The notes under the pieces are model-generated. The model saw nothing but the letters and a program-made list of their open reading frames with translations. It had not been told where the DNA came from and ran no database searches. A DNA stretch of 64,000 nt from Porogramme epimiltina (taxonomy: Eukaryota; Basidiomycota; Agaricomycetes; Polyporales; Polyporaceae): assembly GCA_900155495.1 (NCBI GenBank), contig FTLJ01000201.1, positions 1-64,000 on the forward strand, read 5' to 3'. This document shows positions 35,001-47,590 of this stretch, piece by piece; the first letter of the stretch is position 1, and each line of letters starts with the position of its first letter. The translations under genes were made by a program, and so were the position numbers.

Positions 35001-36161
35001 ATGCAGGTCCCCATCCACCCCGTCGTGATTGGCCAGCCCATCAGTCCCGTCTACTGGCCTCGCAAGCTTCCCAAGCCCACACACATCAGTGTCAACGTAC
35101 GCCCGCTTCGCATTCGCGTATCCCACTCGTCCTGACATCTTTTCAGACTGCCCGACGGCCCGCCTCTGCGGACTCGACGTGCACGGTTTCCTCCACCTCT
35201 TCCTCCCCAACGTCCCCACTCTCCTCCACCCCTTCCCGCTCGGAGACCGAGGTGCAACGCGCCGTGTCGCGTCTCCTCAGTCTCACGAAGCAGCTCCAGG
35301 ACGTCCTCGCCCTCTGGTCACAACGGTCCGCGACAGTGGAGGATGTCAGCGACGCGTTCGTTCTGGTTGGGAGCCAATTTGACTCCACAGTGCATGCATT
35401 CTGGCGTGTAGGTGTCGACATGAGGTGAGCTCCGCCTTCCTACTGCATTCGACATCTCTGTATTACCCTTCTTCAAACAAATACCATTATTTTTCACCCC
35501 CGTTTCAGTTTTTTTTCCCTCTTTTGCTATTCAACCTCTTCTCCGCCTTCCTTCACTCCCCCGCCCCGCGCCCCGTCCGCAGCAGCTTGTGCATTTCGGA
35601 ACTCCGGGATGCATGACTCGCGGCACGTCAAGGACCCCTGCGGTGCATTCCGGGCTAGCCGGCCCAGGGTGCCTGAATGGTCTTCATTCGTCCCAGTCAC
35701 GCCACGCGCCCCCGCCGTCGCCTGACGTCGGCCTTGTATTCCCCTTCTTATTGTGGTTCAGGGTACATGTCTTACGTACGGTCCCTACTTTCTATTGTCA
35801 ACTCTCTCCACACCCTTTCACTTCTTGTTTCGGTCTTTTAAACGCCCGACAATTTTGTGTCTTTCGGCCCATTTTTACCCTTCAACCTTCCTCATCCACA
35901 CCAAGCGCACACCGATCTGACAACAATGCGCGTTCCAGTGACCTCTTCGACGCACCTGCAACGCTCCGAACCATCCTCGAGGGTCTCCTTGCCGAAAGCC
36001 CGTCGTCGGAGGTTCTCGCGCGCTATTCTCCCAAGATTCGGGCCGCTCTCTTCGGGCTCCTCCGCGGCCTCCAGCAGAAGCAAGCACCCTACTGGGACGC
36101 GGTCGCACGCGCGAGGGAAACCCGACGTTTATCGGGTGGCCCTGGGCTCCACGACGGCTGA
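35001..36161 (+). CDS. Small protein resembling the N-terminal domain of Bud6/AIP3
   Basis: Three exons (35001-35096, 35147-35424, 35939-36161) give 198 aa in frame. After a Ser/Thr/Pro-rich leader, the segment TEVQRAVSRLLSLTKQLQDVL, then LWSQRSATVEDVSDAFVLVG, FDSTVHAFWRVGVDMSDLFD, LRTILEGLLAESPSSEVLARY and PKIRAALFGLLRGLQQKQA matches the pattern I know from the N-terminal half of the Bud6/AIP3 polarisome and actin-nucleation factor in filamentous fungi. The long C-terminal actin/formin-binding part is missing, because a stop follows at 36159-36161. The second intron is unusually long (514 bp). It could be a stand-alone paralogue, a truncated duplicate, or part of a larger gene with exons I missed. 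It starts after a CT-rich tract ending cgtctacagcc. Confidence 0.7.
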
Positions 36162-36910
36162 GCGCTGCTCTCCCCTCGCCTCCATCACACCCGTGTCAAG
36201 CCCGAGGGGCGCCCTGCGCGCACCCCCCTCCGCCTTCGCACTCTGAGCACGACAGCTCCGCGGGACGTACCGACCCGCTGTATCATTATCCCAACGAATC
36301 GCCGCCGCCGATGCCCCTCTACGCCTCTCGGACGACCTCCCCGATGTATCAGTAGCCTTCTCGGACTGCTTGGGATTTTTCGACGGGCCCGCCCGCCGCG
36401 CAGCGTCGCGGCCGGTCCCCCCGTCCGGACCAGCTCGTTCTTTTGCGCCCGCGCGCCTTGCGCGGGTCTACCGTATCGCCCTTCGCCTTAATAGCCCGCG
36501 CCCGCATGCCGGCGCCGCGCTCTCCGTGGCCATACTTTCGACCAGAGCTGCTCCATCTTTCCGCCCTCTTGTGTTTCCGCCCCGCTTGCTTGCATTGCAT
36601 TCGTTTTGACCCCCGCCCGCCGCATTTTTCTCTGCACACGTAGCATTACCATGATCTCTTTTTCTTTACCCTACGCATTTCTCCGTTACAGCGCAATTGT
36701 CATTCACCGCCCAGACGCAACACCACGCACAAGGCTCGCTTGCTATACTCCATTCGCACTGTATTCATATGCTACATCGCCCGGCCGACCTTAATCGCTT
36801 CTCTTAACTACGAATACAACACCCTCCTTATTCGCGCGCGCGCGCCTCTACCACCAAGGCCCCGCTCTCTCTCTATCTCTGGACAGCGGCCATCCCCGGC
36901 GGCGTCCACA

Positions 36911-36936
36911 GGTGCTGCTGCAGCTGCAGCAGCACC
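36911..36936. repeat. Perfect 26-bp palindrome
   Basis: The half-site GGTGCTGCTGCAG is followed directly by its exact reverse complement. The centre (CTGCAGCTGCAG) contains PvuII- and PstI-like palindromes and CAGCTG E-box cores. Function is unknown. Confidence 0.9.
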
Positions 36937-39900
36937 AGCTTCTATCCATGCTCCTTCGCACAACCTTCTCTCTTTCATATCCTGGGCGCCCCTTCCGCTT
37001 CTGTTCGGGCGTGGCGTCCGCACGCGCACATTCATTCTATCGACGCGCTTCGTTTCGACGCACACGGGCTGCGCGGGCTGTATATAGTGTACCTACCACC
37101 CTCGCCCGCACGGACGCGTTCTCGCTGTAGTCACAGCTGGTGTAGCACCACCCCTCCTCCCCTCCCCTCCTCCGCCCCAGAACACATACATACACAATAC
37201 ACACGTACAAAGATGAAAAGCTTAAAAAACCCCCCACTGCCGCTCTTCGCGAGACCTCGTGTGTGTGTGCGCGTGTGCGTGTGCGCAGCAGCGACCGCCA
37301 GAAGTCAAGTCCAGGAAGGCACGAACGAAGAAGGAAGGTAAGGGCAGCGCGCGCCAGCCTCAGGAAGGGCTCGACGAAACCGTTCTCGCGGCCGCGGTGG
37401 GAGCGCGATACCGATGACGTGCGCGCAAGTACGTGTTCCCGCGCGCGAAGCCGCGGCGTGGACGCTTCGCGCGAACGCAATCACCGTCTCGAGCTCGCCC
37501 AGGCAGGGGAGGGGGTGATTGCGAGGGCGAGGGCGGGCAGGGGGAGAGGGCGCGACGTGACGGCCGCCACGCGACGGCGAGGCCCTTCTTCCTGGAAGGC
37601 GTCGACGTCCGTCCCCCAACAGGCCGTCCGGCGACCGTCAGACGTCGCTGCTGTTCGTCGGGCCGTGTTCGCTGTTCGCCCTTGGGGCGTGTTCGGGTTC
37701 GGGTTCGGATTCGGATTCGCTGCCTTCCCCCCCCCCCGGCGTGCCTCGTAACGGGAGCGCGTTGTGCACCTAGGTTCTAAACACGCGCGCCACCCCCTCC
37801 CCGCCCGCTCGGCGCACGCAGGGTCGCGAGTGGGGCGACAACGACGACGACGACGACGCGGGCTGGATATTCTTCAGACCTGGCTGCTGCCTTCTTCCCC
37901 CCCCCCCCCCGTTCCCGCGGGTGATCCGGATAGCCGCCGCCGCCTCCGCCGCCGTCGCGCGCGTGTCCTTGTGTTTTATTTTTTGTTCAATCTTATACAC
38001 GTATTTCTGGACGTCGCTGCTTCTTCTGCGAGGAGGCGAGATCGGAGCACCGAGGTAAACGTTTTCGCCCTGCGCGAGGCAGGAAGGCTCGGGACCGCCC
38101 CCGCGCGGCGTACGTACGCGCATAGCACGTAGCACGTAGCACGCAGCTGAGTTGCTAAGTCCGTACACTAGCATAGCGCAAGAAGCCACACCGCTCCGAA
38201 GCCTCCGCCCGCCCGCGCCCGCGCCACCTCCGTCACGCACGACGATATGTACCCCCGGCCACACTCTATCCTAGTCTCTAGAGGGTAGGATACTTCGCGC
38301 CGAGGCCGAGCGGGCCGACGACATGCGTGCGGTCTGACGAGACGAGCGATAGATAGCACCCAACGCGGTCCTTGCATTCCGAGCCCCCAAGCTCCGGGTC
38401 CGCCAGCATTCTAGGGGGGAACCGCGCGCCCGCCACCACCCGCCTGCGCGCCCGCACAGCGCACACGACAGGACACGACGCGACACGCGGTCCGGCGCCG
38501 CACGTGCTGCTGTGGTGTGTGGCGCGCGGCGTACGGCGGCGGCGTCGCCGAGCCCACCTCATACCGCGCCGCGCCGCGCGAGACGTTCTGCTGCGACTTT
38601 TCCAGGCGTCCCTCGAGGCTCGCCGCCGAGCTCGGGCGCTGTCCGGGCTCTGAACATATGTATGTATATGCGTGCGTGCATGTGCGCATGGGGCACGGGG
38701 GCGGCGGCGGGCACCGGTGACGCGTAACCGCCGCCGCGGCCACGGGATTGCGCACCCGCTCCCGCGCCCTCTGTGCGGACACGCTGGCCATACAGCGGCA
38801 GACAGCATACGTGCACGTTCCCGGGAGTGGGTGCACAATGCACATGGCGCGCACGCCCGGGCGAGGGGGGCGGCGCGGCTCCTGTCGCGCCGCGCCTGGC
38901 GCCCGGGTGCGGACGTGGACGTGGGATGGGCGTGTGGGAAGCTTGGACGGATAGACGTTTTGAATGCGCGTGCGTGGCGGGAGCGCACGCCGCAGGGTGT
39001 ACGATGACGTTGGCGGCGCGGGCGACGTGCGCAGAGTGCACTCGCTCGCTCAGGGGCCGCGTACTGCGTGGGTGGGTGCTGCGCCGAGAACTACCGTCTC
39101 CCGCCACCGGGAGGCGTATGTATGTAAGTGGAGGTAGCTTGTGCGGCCCGAAGGCGGGAAGTCGCTCGGTTTTCGGTGGGCTTCGGCGTGGGGCGGCGGC
39201 GCAGCAGTGCTCACTGCTCAGCGTGCGACGTGGCTGATGCGAGGCTCCGAAGACTGAGTAAGGCCCCGCGCGCTGCTGACGCGGCGGCGAGGCGGCACCT
39301 CAGGTAGCAGCACCAGGACGCGCGTACGGCCCAGGTGGCCTAGCGGCGAGCGACCCCACGCGCGAGCCCGAGGCCGACGCGCGTCGTGGGCCGGGAAGGA
39401 CGAGGCAGGCAGGCGCACAGATGTGGCTGGCAGCGTGCGCTCGCTCCTCCAAATGTTGATATCGCTGTCGCCCGACACCAGCCCCCTCGCCGCGCACCGG
39501 CGGCCCGGCGCCGGTGACTGGCTGACGCGCCCCTGCTCGCGCCCGAGGTCCTCCCGCGGCCCCACATAGCCAACTGCTCAATAACGCCAGGAACAGCGAC
39601 ATGGCGGCGGCGGCGCGGCCGGGCCCGCGCGTAGAGTCACCATAACTTGTCAACAGATGCAAGTATGTACCCAGGAACGGCAAGTATCAGCACTGTGCGA
39701 GACGCAGCCGCCACGGGCTCGGCACCCCTCGCCCGCCCACAGTCGCCCTCGCCGCTGCACTTCCGCAAGCTACTTACCCGGCTGCAGCAGCGGCACGAGT
39801 CGCCCCTTCCCCCTGTCCCCTGCCCGCGCATTCCACGCCGGTGCCTCCTCCGCGCTTCGGGGGTTCGCGCGCAGTCCGAGTCGGACGAAGCTCTCCTAGT

Positions 39901-40455
39901 GCGCATGCGGCGCCCCGTTCTCGAAGGGCGGGCTGGAGCCCGGGCGGGGTGCTCAGGTGAGAGGCCCGGGCGGGCGTAGAGTCGCCGGGCGCATTCAGTC
40001 CCGCGGCGCGCGGAATCGAAGCGCGCGAGGGAAGCCCCCTCGCCTGCGGACCGCGCCCGCGCGCCGGGAGCCCTAACGTTCGACGGGCGGCTTGAAGTGC
40101 ACCACTATAGTCTACTTGACCGCGACGGAGGCTGGAGCGCGCGCCCGAGTGCCGGCCCTTCGATGGCGGCGTTCTAGCGCGGTGCTTGGATTGCCTAGCG
40201 CGGCGGAGGGGGCTGCTGGGGCGCGGGCTCTCGAGCTCTGAAGTAGCTCTCTGGGAAAAGCGGGCTCCGGAGTCGGCGCGCTGGGCATTGGGTAGGGCAG
40301 GGCAGGGAGGGTTCAGGAAGAAGGCGGCGGCGAGTGGGTCGCGCTTCTAGCCAGCCTGCAGCAGAAAACTCTACGACGCCACCACGGCCCAAGGCGGGCT
40401 GATCGGGGCCGCCGCGCTCCTCGACGGTGCCTCCGCTGCGCCAGGGGAGAGAGCT

Positions 40456-40478
40456 CAATATTCAATATTCAATATTCG
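40456..40478 (+). repeat. Heptamer microsatellite, three units
   Basis: Three tandem copies of tcaatat (plus a partial fourth) form an AT-rich island within strongly GC-rich DNA. Confidence 0.85.
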
Positions 40479-43400
40479 ATTGCGGCCGACGTCGGCGATT
40501 GGGCGTCCACGCAGCGCTGTGGCTCTCGACCGCGCGGACGGCGCCCTCGCCGGGTCTGAGAACGCTCTCGCCGCGCCGCCCTCGAATGCGCTCACAGGGT
40601 GCGGGCAAGTGACCTCTTTCTCCATATACGCCATACAAGTCTTTCCCCTGCGCAAAGGGGTAGGGACGAATTCGAAGCTTGTTGCCTAATTGCGATCTGA
40701 GATCCTTCATGTCAGTTCGACCCATCGTGACCGCGCGCAGCCCCGAGGGCCTGCCGGCGGCGGGGACCAGTGTCCGTCGCGCGAATGTCAATGTCGTGTG
40801 TATGCCTGTGTGTGTGTGGGAGGGGAGGGGGGGGGGCTCCCGAGCCTAGATGGCGGCGCAGCGGGTGCAGGGAAGCACGCTGACGGTGGCGTTGGGGCCC
40901 AAGATGCGAACGATCACATCTAAGCTTCGTGTTGCGGGCGCGCGCGCGCGCGCAGTAGGGGGAGGGAAGGGAGGAGGCGAGTCTGTTCGCCGGCGGTGGT
41001 GCGCAAATGGAAACGGCTCCCACTCGCGGCAGCGGGGCGCCCCCTTGTGCGGTATGTCCCTCGTGCTACTGGGCGGTCGTACGACCGCAAGAACCCCCCT
41101 GCGCACGTACGGGAACGCTCTGGAGCGCTAGCTCGACCGGCGACCGACACCGCGCTCGCATTTCCGTTGCCCTGCGGGCGTTCCATATACGGGCGCCCTG
41201 AAATAGCACTCGACTTTAGGGTCGCGGTCTCGTATCCCGGCAAGTACAGGAAGGAGCGGCGACGTTTTTGGATCCTCCCGATATAGCCTGAGCCTGCCCC
41301 TCCGCGAGCCAACATAAGTACGAGATGAAAGCACCCGCGCGGACGGCGCGGGCGTGCGAGGGGCCTCCCCCCCACCGCTGCCAGCTCCGAAATGAGCGTC
41401 GAACTCGCGCGGCTCGCCACCCCCATCCCCCCCCTCTCCTATCCCCTTCCCACCCGGATTAGGCGGTGCGTTGCCACGGGAAGCCAAAGAAATGACAGCG
41501 AGCGAAACTTGCCATTCGCGGCCGCGCAGGCGCGCGCTAGATCAATGTGAAGCTTGAGACCTTGAGATACGTGCGGCGCGGGCCTCGAGGCGACGAGGCG
41601 CACCACCACCACCACCAAGAACCACCACCACCACCCTGCGCGCGCCTCCTGAGCGAGGGCGGAGGCGGAATCGCCGGACTGGTCCCGGGCGCGCGCGAAG
41701 CCCACGCCCCGCATACACCGCTGCACCGATGCACCGCGAACGGGCCCGGCGAAACGCCCTGGCGAGGTGCGTCTGTGGGGCCGGGGCCGGAGCCGGGGTT
41801 GGCGTCGAGGCTGGCGCGGTGGAGGCGGCGCCGCGACGACGATCGTCCTGCGCGCACGCTGCCTCCGTAGGCGTACCGAGTGAGCGCGCGCAGCGCCCAT
41901 AACTGCCATGTACCGCGCGAGATTTGGTTGGGCGGGCGCGAGTCCGCGCGGACCGGAGGCGGTGGGCTTTGGAGGGCTTCGATTCGCGCGGTGGCGGCGT
42001 CCGGTCGGCGCGCGCCCTGGTGCGCGGGAGTGCGGTGCCTAGATAGTTGCTACTATGTAAGTAAGGAGGGACCTTCTATGGCTGCGATAGAAGGGGCACG
42101 GCCACCGCCCGCGCCGAGCCGTGTGCTGTGGTGGTACTTGGGTAGAGGTAGTTGGATAGTCGGAGGGTGGACGTCGGACGTTCGGAGGAGCCCGATAGAA
42201 CCCGAGCCACTCCGGAGGGGCCGCGGGACTCGCGCCGGAGGCGGAGGCGAAGTCGAAGTCGGCGTGGGCAGCTCGGAGCGCCGCGAGAGTGCGCACTGGT
42301 CGGAGGGGCGTCGGAGGGGCGGGTAAACTCCCGCTGTACAAGGTATGTGGGCGCGGCCGACGCGCGGTGGCGGATCTAGAGCGAGCGGATATCTCGAAGA
42401 AGAAGCGAACTTCCGCGGTGTCCTGTGGAGCGTTGGAGAGTGTGCGCACCAGGTGATGCATATCTGTTTGGAGGCACGCAGACCCCCTGGTTGCCAGGTG
42501 GTGTGCGCGGGCGGGCGGGCGCGCAGGGGCGCGCGTGCGTTGTTGTCGTCGTCTTGCGCTCATGGATCCTTGGAAAGAACACTGGACGGGTCACCGCCAC
42601 CGCGGTTCCTCGGCCGTTTTGTCTGATGCAGGTACGGAGCGAGGCACGCGCAAGCGGCCTCCCGAGCCCCGAATACATACATACGCTCCACTTGCGGAAT
42701 GTCCGGATAGCCCGAGGGACATCAGCGCTCAGCGCCCTGTGCGATGCACGAAGGGGCGTGCTGGGTAATAGGGGAGAAATCTTGATGGAGATTGCACAAG
42801 GGTAGGAGATATCGGGCTCGACTCCCCTCCCTGTCTGTGATTTCGGGACATCACCAGGGGGAAACAGGACGGTGTGTGTGTGTCTCTGGGTATTTCCGGT
42901 GATGGGCCATGTGCACATGGAGTGGCGGTGCATCAGTCGCATTTTGTATGTCTCAGTGGGCCTGGCTGCCCGCGACTGGAACGTTGGTGGTTTGCAGGGA
43001 CCACTTTTCGGGATGTTATGTGCACGCGCGGCCATGTGGCCGCGATGGACCGCGATGGGACCTAATGCGACGCACATGGGTTCCAGATGGGCCGGCGTAA
43101 ATGGAAACCCGAAAGAAGGATTCTGTACGGGATTTCGAACTGAAACAGAGCATGGTGAGTGTTTGTGGCTGGACTCTGGAGCTCAGACAAGTCTTGGCTG
43201 TGCCATAAGCCGCACGACTATAAGATGGGTCGAAGGGCGCCTCATGCGCCCAAACTCCACTTAAAGACGTTTGAGACGCACCACGCCAAACTAAGGCAGC
43301 ACTAACCTTGATATCTCTAAGTTCTAGGGATATGGTGAGGACAGATTGTTACGTCTTTGTACCTGGCGGGCGGCCGCCAAGAGACTTGGAGGTGCGCACT

Positions 43401-44153
43401 GGGCGAACAACCTGCGCACAGTGAGGTCACGACGACACATCGCTGGAGGTGCTGTGGCCCCGCCCAGGGCGAGCGTCGGCGGCGGGGCATCAAGAGCGCG
43501 ACTGGAGGCGCGCGCGCAAGACGTCACACGACCTGGGAATTGGCCGGGGAGGGCGCGAGACAGGCGGTCTGGTGGGAAGGACGCAGGGGGCGTGTACGTC
43601 AACATTGTGCGGCGCGTCGCCAGGGGAAGAAGCCGGGTGGAGCAGGGTAAACGAGGACGAACGGCCGTCGGTGAACGGACGGGCAGGCAGCCTCTCCCCG
43701 CGGGGCTGGCGGTGGCCACTGGCTGGCGTGCGGGGAGGCAGAGGAGGCTGGAAGGGCGGGTGGCGGCGGGCGCCCTGTCTCGGCTGGAGGCCTTTTCGCG
43801 ACAAAGCCGGAACGGGAGGTGACGGACGGGCCAATCGGCGTGGCTGGCGGATGGGGCGCGCGCGATGCGGAGGGCCGTGCCGTTCCGAAAACACACGAAT
43901 CACGTGGGTCGGCCGGAGCATTTTTGTGCGAGGTGAGGGCATAGGCGAGGTGGCATCCCGTGTCGATCGTCCCGAGTCAACGACTCCGTCTCGCCATTGG
44001 GCCTGTTCCAGCCACCGCCAGCCTCCATGCACGCCTCATAACGTCTCCTCTCTTCTCCCGGTTCCTCTCTTTCCCCACACCCCGCATACGCCTCCCTAGA
44101 TCGACGCTCCCCGTCTCGCGTTCCGCTTCCCTCTCCCCCTCCACCCCGACGCC

Positions 44154-46509
44154 ATGTCCGACGAGGCCCCCACCTCCCGTCGCCGACGGGGGCTCAAGAG
44201 CTGCCTCAAGTGCACGCCCCCCATCACCCCAGAGCTCAGCGCTGAGCCCAGCCCGTGCACCTCCGGCCGGACCTCCCCGTCCCTCGTCAGCGATAGCGGA
44301 TCGTCCGTCAGCAGCGGTGGCAGGAAGACCGTTGTGTTCTGCTCGGACGACGAGCTCGAGGAGGTCCATGTCGCCGATGAGTGGGATCGCACCCCGTCCG
44401 CGATGACGCCCAAGCTGTCGTACGAGTGCGTATCCGTCTCCCTTTTCCGCCCCTCTTCCCACTTTGTTTTCGTTTCGTCTCGGTATGTCTGCCATAAAGC
44501 TGGTTTTGCGTGGGCGCTCTGGGGCGGCACGTACGGCTGGGCGCGTGATGCCTATTTCTAGCCATTGCGCGACCCAGCCCGACGTCATTAATGACGGGCG
44601 TAGCCTGTCTCAGAGCCCCCCAAAACCTCCTCTTGTCGACCACGAACGTCCTCAGCGGTCGTCATAAAACGTCGCCGCTCTTGCCTTATCGCCCTTTTTC
44701 TAACTTGTCCCTCGCAATCGCAGGGACATGCTCGAACTTAAGCAACTCCGTGTTGGCCTCCCCTACAACCCGCCCCCACCCACATCCCGCGAGCCGTTCA
44801 CGACCTCCGTCCCATCCGCCTCGTCATCCAAGCCCCAGTTTCCCGTCTCGCGATTCGCTTCTGCCGCGTCGCACACGCCGTCCAAGTGGAAGAACCGGTC
44901 CGAACCTAAGCGTGCCGACATCGACCCGCAGATCCTGCCGTACTTGGACGCCGTCCCCATTCGCCTTCTTCCGCTTCTTCCCCAGTCTCCCACAGACTCG
45001 CAGCCGCCCTCGCCCCCTCCCGAGGCCCACCCTCAAACCCCTACGCCGACGGCCTCGCCAGAGACCCGCCCCACGGCTCGCGCACACACCGAGCCCCCGG
45101 AGCTAAGGATAGCCCCTCCCGTGGCTGCACCCGTGCACCCCGTGCTCATACCGTCGAGAACCCTGTCAAATCCACCGCCAAATCCGAGGAGACCCAACTT
45201 CTCGTTCGTGCCGCTGCTCCCCGTGCAAGAGCCCCCGCCAATACCGCCGCCGGTCGTCCTGCAGAGCGCGCCCACGCCCCCGCGACGCAAATTCAATATG
45301 ACGTTTTTGCCCGTCAACGCCGCGCCAGACCCTGCACCGTCGCCCTTATCATCAACTTCGCATGACTGCGTAAGTCACAGCGCGCCCATGGAAGCTGGGG
45401 CTGTTGTCGCTGTGGGAACGTCCACGCATGGTGCTGATCCGAGCCCAGACGCCTGCCACCTCACCGATGCAGCGCTGCAGTCGGAGGTGACGTCCACCAC
45501 CCTCCTCCAGGCCGTCGCCGCCGCCACGCCCGTCATGCCGCCTACGCACCCCCGCACGCGCCCAACTGCGACGCTTGCCGACTCGGCTCCGTCTCCGGCC
45601 TCGTACAGCTACAGCTCGGCTGAGTCAGACACGGAGACGGAGACGGACGCGTACACCGACACGGACGCGGAGAGCGACGCGCCGACCGCGAGCACGCTCC
45701 CGTCCCCGCCATGCGACTTTGAGGGCGACGGCACCCTCGCAGACCTCGACCTCGATATCAAACTCGACGCAGACCCCGCCTCCTCCCCCGGCCCATACCC
45801 GCGCATACACTCGGACCCGGAGCCGGGGTCTTATTTCCCCCCGGTGGCCGTCCACGCCCTCCCCGAGCGCACCTCGATACCTCCCCACACGCGGCTCCCA
45901 GACGCCACCCAGCCCGAGTTGCAGCTGGCGCACGCAACCACCACCACCGCCACTCTCGCCGGCCAGACGCCCCCGCTCTCGGTGCTCTACCCCTCCCCGC
46001 AGGCGCCCCCTCAGGCCCTCTCCGATCTGCCCTCCGACCCGCTTCCTGAGATCGAGGTGCAGGTGGAGGCCCCGCCCGCTCCCGCCCTCGCGGCCCCGCG
46101 GCCGGACGCGACGCCGCTGGTGACCGCGCTGCACCCCGGGCTGCGCCGGAAGCTGATGCTCGAGGCGCTCCCGAGCCCCGCGCTCGTCCCGCCCAGCCCG
46201 TTCGAGCTCGAGCCGTCGCCTCGCGCCGGCGGCGGGCTCGACGCGGCCGCGCTCGCGCTCTCGCTCGCGTGCGAGGAGGCGTGCAGAGATCATGATGAAG
46301 GGGAGGGAGAGGAAGATGGGGAGGAAGATGGGGAAGAAGGCAGAGAGCGGGGGGCGCGGCCGGACGCGACGCCGACGCCGCCCGAGGACTCGCCGCTGCC
46401 GACGCTGGAGGCGATGCGCGCGGCGTGGGACGCGCGCGAGCGCACCACGATCGCTGTGGGCGTCGCGGGGCTGCTCGCGCCGAGCATCAGCAGGCGGCGG
46501 CCGTCGTAG
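44154..46509 (+). CDS. Ser/Pro-rich protein with possible PP1-docking motif pair, 685 aa
   Basis: Two exons (44154-44425, 44724-46509) join in frame: LSYE-DMLELKQLRVGLPYN across a 298-bp intron. The N-terminus carries K-S-C-L-K at residues 15-19 and K-T-V-V-F at 58-62, followed by acidic CSDDELEEVHVADEWDRTP. This resembles a SILK (here SCLK) plus RVxF arrangement used to bind protein phosphatase 1. The bulk of the protein is disordered, rich in Pro, Ser, Thr and Ala, with an acidic tract (SDTETETDAYTDTDAESD) and, near the end, a helix SLACEEACRDHDEG and EAMRAAWDARERTTIAVGVAG. I know no name for it. The start ATG follows a CT-rich leader. Confidence 0.75.
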
Positions 46510-47273
46510 AGCGCAGAGCTTGGAACTTAGAGCCTAGAGGCGCGCTTTCCCCCGTACATTCCTCATCTCTCTCCTACTCTTGGCCCGCCCACATCAGCCG
46601 TCCCCGCCGCCATTTTCTCCTCGGTCCGGCTCACCTCACGAACAGCCGCACGCCCGCCCCACCCCGCCCCGTTACACGTCGTCCGGTCTCCGTTATCGCC
46701 CCCGCCTATCCTAATCTATACGCCGTACATTATTCGCGCGCGCGCGTTCATCCGCCCGCGCGGCCTTCTCTTATCCCTCGCACGCTCCGCACGCATCGTC
46801 CTCGCATGTTGTTACATATTGCTATCCCTATCCCTATCCCCATCCCCGCCTCCCGCACCCACGCCGTCTCGTCCCTCTCCCTCTTGACGCCTCGTCTCGT
46901 TTTACGTTCACGTTTTACTCAGCCCGGATCTTTCTCTCTCTCCCTCTTTTTCTCTCACTCTCACTCTCTATCCTTCGACGCTTACTACCTGCGAGCGCAC
47001 CGCGCTTCTAATTCTCGATCCCTGACCGTTTACAACTTGATCGTCGACACGCCCGGACACGCCGTTGCATCATCGAACACCGATCCATTTACGCTACTAG
47101 ACTGTCTTGGCACTCATCTTCCTGTCCCGCGCCCCCGTTCTTGCCCTTAGACTGGCTTGTGTAATCTAACCCGCCTTCGATCCGTTTCCGCTATGCGAAG
47201 CTCTTCCAGATTGTGTGCACACTCAAACCGCACCCGGTCAGTCCGTACGGCGCTCGAGTTGAGGGCTCAAACG
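46510..47273. other. 3' flank of the 685-aa gene up to the right duplication arm
   Basis: There are 0.76 kb of C/T-rich sequence without a gene, containing ccctat microsatellite units (about 46822-46848) and a (CG)n tract near 46735. It ends where the right arm begins (acgTTCACAC at 47271-47280). Confidence 0.5.
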
Positions 47274-47590
47274 TTCACACTGGGCAATAGGAGGAGCACG
47301 CGCATATATTGCTACGTGCGGGGCAAAGGATCACGACACAAGAAGGCTCTCCGCCCATTTAAGAGAGGACGTGGGGTACAACCTGGCCTTTGGTGCGTCG
47401 TAGATAACATACGTCCGCCCTGCCCTTCCATGGGTCTTGGAAGGTTCCAGGAGTGCCACCGTCGGTTGCCCCGACGGCGGACTGAACTTCCCCCGAGACC
47501 GTCGCCGCCTGTAGCACGACGACGGCCCCACCAACGCCCAAGAGCGATCTGCACGCGCCTGCCCATGTACCTACGACATGAGGGTCTGGA
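47274..47590 (-). repeat. 300-bp repeat module, copy 3 (inner end of right arm)
   Basis: On plus it begins TTCACAC then tgggcaataggaggagcacgcgc and contains ggggtacaacctggcctttg, the reverse complement of the module box. It marks the inner breakpoint of the right arm. Confidence 0.85.

Larger units (their letters stand above)
36162..44153. other. GC-rich, apparently gene-free stretch of 8 kb in the middle of the spacer
   Basis: No exon series or domain was recognised although all six frames are scattered with open frames. Simple sequence is common: a (CG)n tract near 36836, ggttcg/ggattcg repeats near 37695, poly-C runs near 37728 and 37897, cgacgacgacg near 37840, three tandem tcaatat units at about 40456-40478, (CG)n near 40937, and cac-repeats near 41602-41635. 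A 26-bp perfect palindrome lies at 36911-36936. It may hold long regulatory DNA for the flanking genes or non-coding transcripts. Confidence 0.5.

Noticed and set aside
36250..44000. Open frames such as 37263-37751, 38278-38988, 42376-43077 and 43346-43822
   Set aside because: Same shadow effect: low-complexity Arg/Ala/Pro/Gly content, simple repeats, and no conserved segments.
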